A stretch of 64,000 nt of DNA from Nothophaeocryptopus gaeumannii (lineage: Eukaryota > Ascomycota > Dothideomycetes > Mycosphaerellales > Mycosphaerellaceae), in NCBI GenBank assembly GCA_031771865.1, contig JASISA010000001.1, forward strand, positions 1,984,001 through 2,048,000, read 5' to 3'. Below the pieces are notes generated by a model that had not been told where the DNA came from, searched no databases, and saw only the letters and a program-made list of their open reading frames with translations. A program made the position numbers and the translations under genes. Of this stretch, positions 45,513 to 56,500 are shown in pieces. Each line of letters starts with the position of its first letter. The stretch's first letter is position 1.

Positions 45513-46669
45513 CTTGCAAATCAGAGTGAGAGTAATCTGGACAATACATGATGAATTCTCCGTCCTGCCCGTTATATCTCATGTCGAACCGCATGCTCAT
45601 CGGGTCTGCCACCGAACTGTTTGCAAACATCGCGAGAGAAAGACCGAGGTGAGTAGCTGCATCATGTAGGTTTCTCCAAGTCGTCTCCATCTTTCATGCA
45701 CTGTTCCTAACAACGACGGTTGGCGCGCCGAGCCATCTCCATGCTTCTAGCCGTTTGTGCGGATCCCTGCACGAACGGAGTGAACTCGTCTCGAACTTTG
45801 TCGACGAGCGACGGTCGGTATTTGGGCCGAGGTCGTCCAGGTCACGTGGACACTACTGTTTGCTCTCCAAGTGACGATCGTGAAAAATTGCTCCTGCGAT
45901 GCCTTCGAGTGGTTGACCGGTCATGGCAGTCTACGCTGGCGGATTCTGCGCGGTTTGGGGGTTTCACACAAATATGAGGAGCAACCGGTTGTTCCTCAAT
46001 CCCTGCTCAGGCGGCGAAACCTTTCTCTGAAAATCCGAAGTTGACTTTTCAGTCTACAGTCGATATTCGTGGCTCTTGGGCGCTGAGCGTGATGATTCGA
46101 AGCGAGCATTTCAACTGGTCGTATGAGTGCTGCCCTTGAGGTCTGTGCCTTGAACATTGCATCTTCTCGGTGTCTTGAAAGTTTCGTACTCGTTTGCAAA
46201 GCCCAGCAGAGATATCAAGAGCAACGAGCCAGCTCCGCAGTAGACGCATTGTGCATTGCAAGGCCGCAATGACCGAAATTGCTGCTGTCTGTCGAATTCA
46301 AGGCATGTGCGAAGCTCCTGACGGCCCAAGTGATAAAGCCAATGTTGAGAAAGACCAATATATCCATCGGTGAATGGTGCACATGGCCCAGCAATGCCAT
46401 AATCCTAGCTTCGAGATCGATTGCCATGTTGACAAATTTGATTTGTTCAGACACTCGGTCCAATGGAAGAGAGTGGAGGTGTTTGCGATGGCCCTGAAAA
46501 GGAAGTGACTTCTGCAAGAAAAATAGGCAGCTCCTTACTTGGTGCATCGGTCCATGGTAAGAAGCTGAAGATATTTGCTGACCATCATCGGGCGAAAGCT
46601 GACGTCCGACGAGGTCGTGTGATGTTCTAATTTTTGCCAAGCCCGGGGCTTAGACCGGGTTTAGAGCGG
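45513..46669. other. Intergenic, no supported gene
   Basis: About 1.16 kb. A minus-strand frame at 46215-46640 has no domain. Nothing supported. Confidence 0.35.
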
Positions 46670-47740
46670 TCATTGTTTCAGCAGTACCGGCATCCTGTAC
46701 ACCACTTCGTTCCGGTGGCCACAATACATCGTGTATAAACAATGAAGCCTGCTACGTTGCCTGCCCTTATCCTTCGAGCCCTGTGTTCTTCGGCGCCTCC
46801 TTTCCGTATCGTCAAGCACGCTCTCGTCATCGCTGTTGTGTCCGGATGTGTCTTCACGATGGTCATTCAAGTCGTCCACTTGCTCCTGTGTTAAGACAAA
46901 CATCTCCGGGGCAGCATTCATAGACCTGTCGTCTTTGGCCATTATTATTGGCGGTGATTTCGAGCGGTTAAATGCATTTGTTATGCCGAAGTGGAGGATG
47001 CGTGTGGACGAGCACTGTCTGGAGGGGGGTCGTAGACGAAGGTGTCTTCGTGTACTGGCATGTCGATGGGCGTGTTGGGGTGGCCAAAAGTGGGCTGGTT
47101 TATGGTATGCGCCATGTGATCTTTGATGCCTTCTCCTGCCACTTCCCGCTCTAGGTCGTAACAGCGGTCGCGAAAGAATGCCACAATCTGTGGGTCTATG
47201 CGAGTATCGCATGCCATGTAAACCATGGCGTTGAACATATATTTGCGCTAGTCCGCAGCTTCAGACCGCGCCTGATCAATCCATTTTTCTTGCCTCTCGG
47301 CTCTATGCTCCAGTTTGGGGTGTCTTTTTCTCTGTTTGCGCTTGTGCTTTTCAAGCTTCTCAAGTATATGATGCGCCTTGCGTAGGGCTTCCTGTATGTC
47401 GAAAATATGCTTGTAAGTCAGTCGCGCAGCAATCATGTCTCCGTGGACTCCGCCTGGCCGCAGCACGCCTCCAGGGAAAGGCTTGACTGTATACCGTTGC
47501 TTCGCTAGATAGTCAACTTTTGGGGCTGCCCACTTCCATCGCTCGAGACGCCATCTTTCGTCGAGGATCTCGGTGATCGGCTCGGACGTCCAGAATCGAA
47601 ATGCGATAGGCTTTCGAGGACATCATTTTGAGGCCGACGCGAATGTGCTGGACAGGACTCCCGAGAGGATTGAGTGTGCGGACGACACGATCATCAGCAT
47701 CCTGGAGGCCGACTGTAAAGTAAGTGCAAAACCAGAGTAC
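46670..47740 (-). pseudogene. Degenerate gene of unknown function
   Basis: A chain of minus-strand segments looks coding but is broken. A long frame (about 47620 to 46981) reads FRFWTSEPITEILDERWRLE, RYTVKPFPGGVLRPGGVHGD, a Lys/Arg-rich helix (LEKLEKHKRKQRKRH) and FNAMVYMACDTRIDPQIVAFF, with one TAG at 47247-47245. Its upstream part (HIRVGL) is in another frame, and a further frame at 46941-46670 codes for an acidic/basic tail (DDLNDHREDTSGHNSDDES). No family recognised. A spliced gene with one nonsense change is also possible. Confidence 0.35.
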
Positions 47741-47933
47741 GATCGATGGGGCTGAAGATCTGAAACACGTAACTCAGTGATTTGTGCTATACGGATCTGT
47801 CAGAATACCTACGATCTCTGAAAGTCGATTTGGACTGATCCTTCCTAGTAAGTCTCGTCACATGACTGGTAGGCTTCTGCGAAAATCTCCATTGGCAAGG
47901 TAGGGTATAAGAAATGCCGGGCCTTCGAGTAGC

Positions 47934-48812
47934 TCAGTCAGAATCAGAGTCGTACGCAACGAGCGATGTGACCGCAGGCGCTGCAGCTGGAACCGGGGCA
48001 GGAGGAGTTGCTACAATAGTCTCGACTACTGACACTTCAGCTGGCTTCTTCTTGATGCCCAGAGAAGCACCAAAATCTTTCTTCGTTTTCGTCGCGCGCG
48101 AGAATGTGGGAAGTGGCGGAGGAGGCATCGCAAGAGCGTCGTCGTCCAAAGTATCTTCCTCGCCAATGCGTCGTACCCGATCCCCCGTGCTGCTCTGGAA
48201 AGCCATACGCGCCTGTTCCCCCAGCTCTCTCTCTATGCGCTCCGCCTCTTCATCCACCTTCGGCGCCGGTACTGTACTGACACCATCCTTGTCCACACGC
48301 TCTCTGGCCGCATTTCGATGCCGCACATCATCGAGCGCATCTGCGATGGCCATCTCTGTCCTTGCGTCCATGGTCTTCTTCTCTAGCTCCTTCATCGCAT
48401 CTCGCTCATCCTCTTCCCTTTGTATCCGATCGAGCCGTTCCTCCTCCGTTTCCTCTGCTAGTTTCGCTTCTCGCCAGGGCTCAAAATTCCTCTTTGCGCC
48501 CTTCTCGCATGTGTAATCCATATTCTTCGGATCGGTCTTGAAGGTGATCTCTGCTGAGCATCTCGTGCATCTGATGTAGAATCTGAAAATGCTGATCGCA
48601 TAGTACTTTTCGTCGGTGGTCTCTTTCCGCGCGTTGAACTTGCGCCCTTTGTAGATGAACTCGCCACAGGAGGTACACTTCATGCTGAAAGGAGCCATCA
48701 AGCGCACAGTCTGCTGCTTTGGGCCGGTCTGCTTGGGACCTCGTCGTCGCTCGAGCTTGGAAGGATCGAAGTCCGGCGGGTAGTACTTGGTCAGTACCTT
48801 TCGTTCGGACAT
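47934..48812 (-). CDS. YJU2: Splicing factor Yju2/CWC16 family
   Basis: Single exon, 292 residues, ATG at 48812. The opening MSERKVLTKYYPPDFDPSKLERRR is the family signature. Two CxxC pairs form a zinc site: MKCTSCGEFIYKGRKFNARKE and FYIRCTRCSAEITFKTDPKN, followed by YTCEKGAKRNFEPWR. The second half is a charged helix (EETEEERLDRIQREEDERDAMKEL) and a Pro/Ala-rich tail ending AYDSDSD. Yju2 joins the spliceosome with the Prp19 complex and promotes the first catalytic step, in the nucleus. Divergent from the APC6 gene with 394 bp between starts. Confidence 0.95.
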   Translation of the reverse strand: MSERKVLTKYYPPDFDPSKLERRRGPKQTGPKQQTVRLMAPFSMKCTSCGEFIYKGRKFNARKETTDEKYYAISIFRFYIRCTRCSAEITFKTDPKNMDYTCEKGAKRNFEPWREAKLAEETEEERLDRIQREEDERDAMKELEKKTMDARTEMAIADALDDVRHRNAARERVDKDGVSTVPAPKVDEEAERIERELGEQARMAFQSSTGDRVRRIGEEDTLDDDALAMPPPPLPTFSRATKTKKDFGASLGIKKKPAEVSVVETIVATPPAPVPAAAPAVTSLVAYDSDSD

Positions 48813-49206
48813 CTTGGCGGTGTTGTACTGCTATGGAGCAGTACATCCACTCGAAATGGTGTTGTCAGAGAGAAGGTGATTGTCAACGTGGTGGTTTGAG
48901 TGTGAGTATGTTCTAGTGGCGCTGGTCGACGCCAAGACGCGGAGACGGTTCCGCAAAGCCCGACAAATGCCTGCCCCTCGTTCGCGCTAGCATGTGATGT
49001 GTGATTGTCAACATTGCAGGAAGTCGCGTCTTCCTCGTCTCCTTCTCCTTCTGCAGGTGAGTAGTCGCGGGCGGTCATGGACAGTACAAGCAACACAGAC
49101 TTACCATCTGCAGGCGCAACACACGAGCATCCTGTAATTATAGTACCCATAATATCTACAACAGTCTACATCGCATGCATGCATTCATGACACACACGGC
49201 TTGAAT
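48813..49206. promoter_or_regulatory. Divergent promoter between YJU2 and the APC6 gene
   Basis: 394 bp between two start codons on opposite strands; both promoters must lie here. No motif assigned. Confidence 0.55.
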
Positions 49207-51117
49207 ATGGAGGCTTTCTTGCGAAATTGGCGACAGGACGCTCTCTCCCGCCACCAGTATGATTCTGCCATATTCGTGGGCGACAAGCTGCTGGCCTTGA
49301 CGAGTATGTCCGAACACCTGGAATGTATTGTGAATGTCGCGTGACTGACTGACTGACTTGTTGCAGACTCCGACTCCGACGCCTATGCCCTCGCGCAGAC
49401 ACACTTCTCTGCCGGCAACTACACTCGCGCTCTCGCCTTCTTGTCCCGGTCCGACCTCATACAACGATCGTCGCAGTCCAGGTATTTGGCAGCACACTGC
49501 TACATCAAGCAGAACAAGCATGAGGAAGCAGTAGGAATACTTGGCGAGAAGAATCCAGTCCATCTGGCTACGACCGCCGATGCCCAAAGAAGAAAGCTGC
49601 AACACATGAGCAACGGCCTTACAAGCAAGCAACACGGCAAGTCACGACTACCAAGCCGAACGGAGAGAGTGGACCGAAGCGAAGAACGCGACCGCGAAGA
49701 TGCGTCCAACTTGAAATACGAGGCAGGCATGTGCCATTTGCGCGGACTGTGCTATGCGAAGCAGAATGCCTTTGATCGAGCGAAGGAGTGCTACAAAGAC
49801 GCTGTCCTGATCGATGTCCAGTGCTTTGAGGCTTTCGAGCAACTGATGTCCAATTCGCTTATGAGTCCTGGCGAGGAATGGGATTTCCTGGATAGTTTGA
49901 ATTTCGACTCCATACAACCCACACCAGGACAAGAGCTGCTGCCTGAGGCTTCAGACTTCACGAGGAATATTTACTCGACTCGACTGTCCAAGTATGCGCG
50001 CCCGGAACTATTCAACGCTGCCATCGAGACCTTGTCAACACACTACAAGCTGGGCCAGAACCCGGACATCCTGCTGGCCAAAGCAGACATGCTTTATACC
50101 TCTTCTCGATTCCAGGCTGCTGTGAATTTGACGAACCAGATACTGGAAATGGATCCGTATAACTTCGCTTGCATGCCGCTACATGTATCGCTTCTTTACC
50201 AGCTCAACCATACCCACGCGCTCTTCGCGCTGTCGCACGATCTGGCTGACACGCATCCAGGAGAGCCTTGTACATGGCTTGCAGTCGGAACATACTATCT
50301 CGCAACAAATCGCATACCGGAGGCACGATCATACTTCTCGAAGGCGAGTTTCATGGACTCTCACTTCGGCCCTGCTTGGATAGGATTTGCGCACACCTTT
50401 GCGGCAGAAGGGGAGAGCGATCAGGCCATTGCTGCATACAGTACAGCAGCCCGTCTTTTCCAAGGCACGCATTTACCGCAACTCTTCCTTGGCATGCAGG
50501 AGATCGCGCTTGGGAACCTGACCATCGCGCGAGAATATCTCACAGCAGCATACAATATGTGCAATACCGACCCGCTTCTTATCAACGAAATGGGGACTGT
50601 GGCCTATCTGGAGGAAGATTTCGATAGCGCATTCCGTCATTTTAAACTTGCGCTAGAAATCGCAGAAGGCAACGAAGCCCCAGCGAGCCAGTACGCGACT
50701 ACGCGCCTCAACATGGCGCATGCATTGAGAAAGAGCAATCGATTCCAAGAAGCGCTCGAGCAATTTGACGAAGTGATACGACTTGGTCTGCGGGAAGCCA
50801 GCATATTTGCGTCCAAAGGTCTGGTTCTTCTGGAGTTGGATCAGCCATTTGAAGCCACTGTCGTGCTACATGAAGCACTTGCTATCAGTCCCCAAGATCC
50901 AATGGCAACAGACCTACTAGCGAAAGCTCTATCTCAGCTCGAGAACGAAGGTGTTCTTGGTGACGCGGATGAGCAAGCGCTGGATGACGCTCTGACGAAC
51001 AGACTCACCAAGATTCGCAGTTCTCGAGGCAAGCCTGGGAGCCGGCGGCGCAGAAACGCAAGACAACAGGTGGATGATAGTATGGAGCTGGATGGCAGTC
51101 GAGAGCAGTCGCCTTAG
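49207..51117 (+). CDS. Anaphase-promoting complex subunit 6 (Cdc16), TPR protein
   Basis: Two exons, 49207-49303 and 49367-51117; the intron (63 nt) holds a (GACT)4 run and ends TTGCAG; 615 residues. The start MEAFLRNWRQDALSRHQYDSAIFVGDKLLALT and the following SDAYALAQTHFSAGNYTRA are the usual APC6 N-terminus. Tetratricopeptide repeats run from about residue 25 to 560, with clear ones at HTHALFALSHDLADTHP, TWLAVGTYYLATNRIPEARSYFSKA, GPAWIGFAHTFAAEGESDQAIAAY and LNMAHALRKSNRFQEALEQFDEVI. It is part of the TPR arm of the APC/C ubiquitin ligase that controls anaphase and mitotic exit. The end is Arg/Ser rich. The TAG at 51115-51117 is followed by a long open frame in the same phase. Confidence 0.93.
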
Positions 51118-51906
51118 GGGTCGCGACGACGAGGTGCCATCAGCGGGCCAAGTCCTAGGTCTACCATGGACGGAAGCATGGAACTGGCGCCCCTAAGTCC
51201 AACATTTGGATCATACAGAAGGATGGTAAACCCAGGTCTTATAGACTACCCTGATCCAACTCCGCGACCGTCCACGGTCTCGTCTGACGTCGGGCGTCGC
51301 GCACGGATTGGGTTTGGCCACAGAAGCCGGAGACGTTCAGCACCTCGAGCTTCTGCGGGCTCGGTCGCAGATGTACAAAGTGGACAAGTCGATGTTGGAG
51401 CTATAGCTCGAGGACGTGCGATGGCTACTGCTCCTGCGGCAGCAATGCAGAATGGCCAACGCCTGATAACTAATCCTGGCTTTGGTCAACCCCGTCCCAC
51501 GCGTGCTGACATGTTGGCTTCCCTTCAATTTGGACAGAGCGAACCATCCAACATGGCACATCTTGCTGCGCCTCACGACGGGACTCGGAGCATGTGGGCT
51601 CCCCATGGTGGTGAGGTGCGCACGATCAGACAGCCATTGCCCACCACCCGCATGCAAATTGAGCGTGCCGCCGCTGCTCTGAGAGCCTCTGCATTGGAGG
51701 CTTATGATCGCCCGAGACGTGCACTTCCTCCTACTCGACATGGTCAGCCGCCGTTGGCAGCTGCACTGTATCCGGTTGAGGGAGTCAATGGACGGGCTGG
51801 TGAGGCTGGGTTTGTGAGGGCTGATACTGAATCTGCGCATGAGGAAGAGCGTGATGAGGAGACTGAGCGGAGTGAGGAGAATGACTATGGTCCAGATTCG
51901 CCTTGA
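51118..51906 (+). other. Open frame in phase with APC6 after its stop (262 sense codons)
   Basis: Directly after the APC6 TAG, the same frame stays open for 262 codons to TGA at 51904-51906. It is Arg/Ser/Ala/Pro rich (GSRRRGAISGPSPRST, GFGHRSRRRSAPRASAG) and ends acidic. An ATG at 51166 would give a separate 246-residue protein. Wording similar on both sides of the stop (DDSMELDG before, DGSMELAP after) suggests a single ancestral C-terminal tail. Read-through, a nonsense change, or an independent gene cannot be told apart here. Confidence 0.5.
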
Positions 51907-52401
51907 GCTGCTTGCTGTGAACCCTGAGATTGGCTACACTTCAGGATTCGATAATTGGAAAAGAAACAGACATGTCGGCATGGCGTATTTCATGACTTCA
52001 CCGAAGTGCTAGCTGCACCGCGTTAGCGTTCGTGGAAGTCTAGGCTGCGTTGGATCTACGATCCGCACGTTTGAAAAGGTGGTGAGTTGTGCGAATGACA
52101 CTAAGAGCTGACGAGTGTAGTTACTCGCTTTCCACTCACCTGCTGCAAATGCATGTCGGTTTACTACAAGCCATGGCACGCAGGGCGGCATGATTGCGGA
52201 GAGGTCGTGGTGTACGGACACGAGAGGTAAGTTGGGTGGCATTGGGTGAGCTGACTCGGGGAGTCTGCAATATACAAGTATCTGCTCTCCCATTCCAATA
52301 TGCTGAGTCGAACACTGCATCCAGCACAAACAAAAACGATCCCCTCATCTCCAGCCTGTTCAGATTCAATCGATACCCGGCACACAACGAGCTCGGCCAA
52401 G
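51907..52401. other. Intergenic
   Basis: About 500 bp between two + strand genes; nothing supported. Confidence 0.4.
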
Positions 52402-52827
52402 ATGAGGCGCAGTATACTCTTCACCTCCGCCTTGATCGCCACTCCCGGCCTCGCGCGCGAGTTCAACCTCATGGACTACCTGAAAGTTCACTCAGCCGCG
52501 GTCGATGAATGCTCCGCCGACGCCTCCCACGTAAGCGTCTGTGCTATCAAAAATAACCCCACTATCAATAACGGACAGCAGACCTGGGTGGTATATATAC
52601 CAGCATCAACTCCAAATAATTATCTTCTCTCCTCACCATTGTTGTTGCAGCCCGCGTGTTCTGTCATGAAGGGGTTATCTCCGTGTAGCGTTGTCTCTCG
52701 AGAATGTTGTTCACCTCTTGAGTTCATCGGTTCCGGCGGCCATACGACGGAGGATATCTGGTGGCTCTCTGCTGTTCTGATACTGGATGGACTCCTGCAT
52801 GTCCCGAAAGCAGAATGTGTGCACTGA
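52402..52827 (+). CDS. Candidate small secreted cysteine-containing protein
   Basis: ATG at 52402 with a good signal peptide (MRRSILFTSALIATPGLA, then REFNLMDYLK). The frame is open for 141 residues. A likely intron, 52531-52650 (GTAAGC donor, TTGTTGCAG acceptor, 120 nt, in phase and without stops), would leave 101 residues with cysteines in DECSAD, PACSVM, SPCSVV, RECCS and AECVH. Size, secretion signal and cysteine content are those of fungal effector-like proteins, but no family is recognised. Confidence 0.45.
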   Translation: MRRSILFTSALIATPGLAREFNLMDYLKVHSAAVDECSADASHVSVCAIKNNPTINNGQQTWVVYIPASTPNNYLLSSPLLLQPACSVMKGLSPCSVVSRECCSPLEFIGSGGHTTEDIWWLSAVLILDGLLHVPKAECVH

Positions 52828-53538
52828 ACGTCGCTCTCAGTTCGTAATCGCTGTCCGTTCCGGACTAAATGTACACGCTGGAATCTAGACACCGATCGAG
52901 AAGGGGAAGTCCAGTAAACTTGGAGATCCACGCGAACAATTTCTCCCCTAGAGGTCCTTGGCTTCACACGGTTATAGATTTGGAGGTGAAGTTGGGACAA
53001 GGGTTGTGCGGTGTGTTGACATCTCGTCTTGAGGTCATATTAGTCATAAAGGACTAGGGAGGGATCATGGCGTTGGCTCCGGGGACCAGCTGTCTGTGCT
53101 TGGCTACTTCACATGAAGGCAGCTGCACTGCAATTTTCCCGCTGGTCAACGCTGCTCTGAGATCATGTACATACTCCTGCCATGGACGCTTTGCAGTCGT
53201 GGATACTGTACCACAAGCACCTTCCAGCCAGCTACTGTGCTCCCACATCAAGGCTTTGAGGTAGCCAATCTGGTTACAAGGACTTGCGCCTGCACAACCC
53301 GGCTTGCGTATGAAGTCCTGCCCAGACAACAATGGTAATCAACTTCGCTTCAACATGTCGAAGACATCGGGGCATACTCAATGAGGGCAACGACAAGCAG
53401 TACTATCAGTGCCGACGGAGCCTTCTCGTCTGTACCTCCCGTCGACAGAGCATACTGTAACACTCATGCGGTATGAGTGAGCCATCCTTGAAGTCAACAC
53501 CCTCTCCACCACCGCTTTCTCCCCGTCGACACAGCGCA
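52828..53538. other. Intergenic between convergent genes
   Basis: About 710 bp; no supported gene. Confidence 0.4.
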
Positions 53539-56500
53539 CTATAGCACCGATATTCGCGGCACAAAGGACGGCGTCTCATCTCCAGAATCGTCGGCCCCAT
53601 CAAGATCAAGGTTGTCAGGATAAACCATTCCCGCCCCGCCTCTCCGGACTTTCTCCAGATTTAGCCGATCCCTTCCTGAACAGCCGCTCTCGTAATGATT
53701 TGGCATGGATTCCTGGCGTTGGCTGTCTTCGATGCGTTTTCGTCCGCGGGAGGATCTAAGAGGGGATGTTTGCTTTTTGTTGTTAGAAGGACCAGCTTGC
53801 GGCTGTGCTGCCCCGACTTGATTCAAGTAACGCTCGTGAGCATCTGGATGGCGGCTACCAGTATAGTCAAGAGGCTCTGGCGTCTGTCGACGGGCAACAT
53901 CTGTTACGATCCCTCCCTCGAGATCCAGCGAGGTTGGGCATTCTGAAGCGTCGTGTGCGCTTTGTGAGCTGGTGTCAATGAGATCGTGCTGGCCAACGAG
54001 ATATTGATAGTGATGTTTGGTCTGCTCATCGGTGCGTGGATTCTTGGGCAAGTTGTTCTTGTTGGAATCTCTTTGAAGCTGGTCAAGTTGAGCCTGCAGA
54101 GTCTCGATCTTCTGATTAAGGAACTCGATCTCTGCTGGAAAGGCCTGCAGATTGGCGTTGGTGAGCACTGGGCGTAATCCTATAGCTGCAGCTTGCGCTA
54201 CCTCCGGAGGCTCTGGCCCAGTTGTCCAAATGGATGGATATGAACTGCTGGAACAAGTCGAGACTGTGGGCGCTTCCGAATAGGCAACAGTGGGTGGAGC
54301 AGCTTCATCATCGCCGTGCGCGCTGATGATGTTCTCTTCCGCGATGGTCGTATCGTTACCTTGATTCGGTGCAGCCACTTCAGCTCCGTGGCGTCGCGGG
54401 TCGTTCACTACTTCAGTTGCTTCAGGCGGTGTTCTGGCGGCCTCAAGCTCAGGAATAACTTCAGGGAGATTGACCAGCACAGGTTCCTGAGGCTCTTCTA
54501 CTTGCGCTTGTGCTTGCTCTTGACCCGGTGGGGGGTCATCGCGAGTGGCGACTGCCCTTACATTGACAATTCCAACGCCGTTTCTCAGCGGCACAGTAAT
54601 ATGGAGCCTCACGCTATTGTTGTCCAACTGCGTGCTCAAAGGATGCCGATACACTGGGCCCTTGGGCAGCACGGTACTCTCGCCAGACTCGAGATCATAG
54701 GTGGATGACTCGCCCGGTACAGACGCGTGCTCACCTTCAGGTTCATGTGACTCCGGCCTCCTGGAGCTGCGTCCGCGACCAGGCGAGGAATTGTCGGGGA
54801 GGTCAGATTCGGCATTGACAGCTCTGCCAAGCTCAAACGCGCGACACCCGAGCTCACTTTGCACAATTTCAAGGCTGGTCCGCTCAGCATTCTTCGCGAT
54901 CTTCTCTTTGCGGCGGGTAGTAAGTTCGCCGTACACATGCGATCCTTCACCAGTTTGCAAACGCTCTTCCAGCACGATACCTATGTATCTCAGGGTGTCG
55001 AAGTCAAGTGCTTTGATTTCTTGCGAGCAGAAGGGATGCACGAGTTTGATGAACTTGATGCCGGGAAACTCCAAGATCGATGCGTCGATGTACTGCTGAG
55101 GCTGAAAGTCCGCACGAGCTCCGTGTCCGATCTGCACAGTCGTATGGACGTCTGGAATCAACGAAAGTACCTTGCCAGGTTGGGAGCAAAGCTCGACGAA
55201 GGCGTCATCGTCGTCCACGCCGCATCGACTTCGTAGACGTGCTCCGTCCAGGACATGAGGCGCGTGTTCTGCATCGTCAGGCAGAGGTCTGAGGTCATGT
55301 GGTGAAGCCACACCATCGACAATCGACTGGCCGCTGTTGGAGCCTGCTGGAGATACTGAGGCCTCAAGTTGCTGATCTGCAGCAGGAGCAGAAGAAGCCT
55401 CTTTCAAACCGGTTGGAGGTGGGACAGATGAGGGCTTGGCACCATCGATAGATGGTTGGTTCGTAATGTCCGCAGAAGCCTGCACGCCCGAAGGAGTAGC
55501 TTTCGCTGGAAACCCAATCCACACATCAGGCTGTCCAACAGTGGTGGTTTCGAGCTTGACCTTAAGTTCAGACGACCTCGCATTCTCCCTCGTAGCCTCG
55601 AGTACGGCCGAGTCGCCGTTCTTGTTGCTCGATAATGCACGAGCCCATGCAGCTAGACAATCATCTTCTGGCCCAAAGCCTGCCCCTCTGCAGAATGTGC
55701 ATTTGCTCTTGGTGGATTCTTTTCCGTATGTCTGAGCAGGCTCCTCCGCCTGTGGGTCGGTCTGCACTGCAACAGCCTTCTGATGTGAATGATCCTGGCC
55801 CACAAGAGGCTGAGTTGTCCCGTTGGCTTTGGGTTCGCCACCCTCCTCCACCTTCTTCCATGATCCGAGCTTCTCTGCAGCGGGACAATCTTCCGTAGGA
55901 CCGTGTCCTGGGCCATTGCAGAAGAGGCAGATGCCGTCGTCGGCTCGATTTGCGTGCCTCTGCGAAGGCTCCTCAATCCGCGCAACGGACTGCGCACCAT
56001 CCTGCTCCTGGTTGACAGGGTCCTGATCGACATCATGCTGAGCCACATCGTTCTGAGAAGTCTCATCCTTGGAGGCGTTGAGAAATGCCCGAGCTTCCTC
56101 TTTCGCGAGATCAGCAGCTTTCGTATGCTGCTGCGCTGACGGCGTCTTGTAGAACTTGCGCATCGCTGGCTTCGGAGACCTTGGAGGGGTAACTTCATAA
56201 AGATTCTCGTCTCGTTCATCTTGAACGGTAGCAGAGTCGGTCGGTTGCTCTGAACTCTCCTTGTCTGGAAGATCAAAGTGTACCCGTCGTGGCTTGGTCG
56301 ATGGCATTTGAACACCCTGCTCGGGTGTTGACTTTGATACCGTCGGAGACTCAGCATTGTGAAGTCCCTCTTTCTCTTCAACGGTGAGATTGGTCGACCC
56401 GTTTGAAGCGACCGGGATAGGTGTCTTTGCGCTCGAAGGAATTCCTGTAGTCGCCGGAAATGCATGCCAGACATCGACTTGCTCGGCAGTAGAGGACCTT

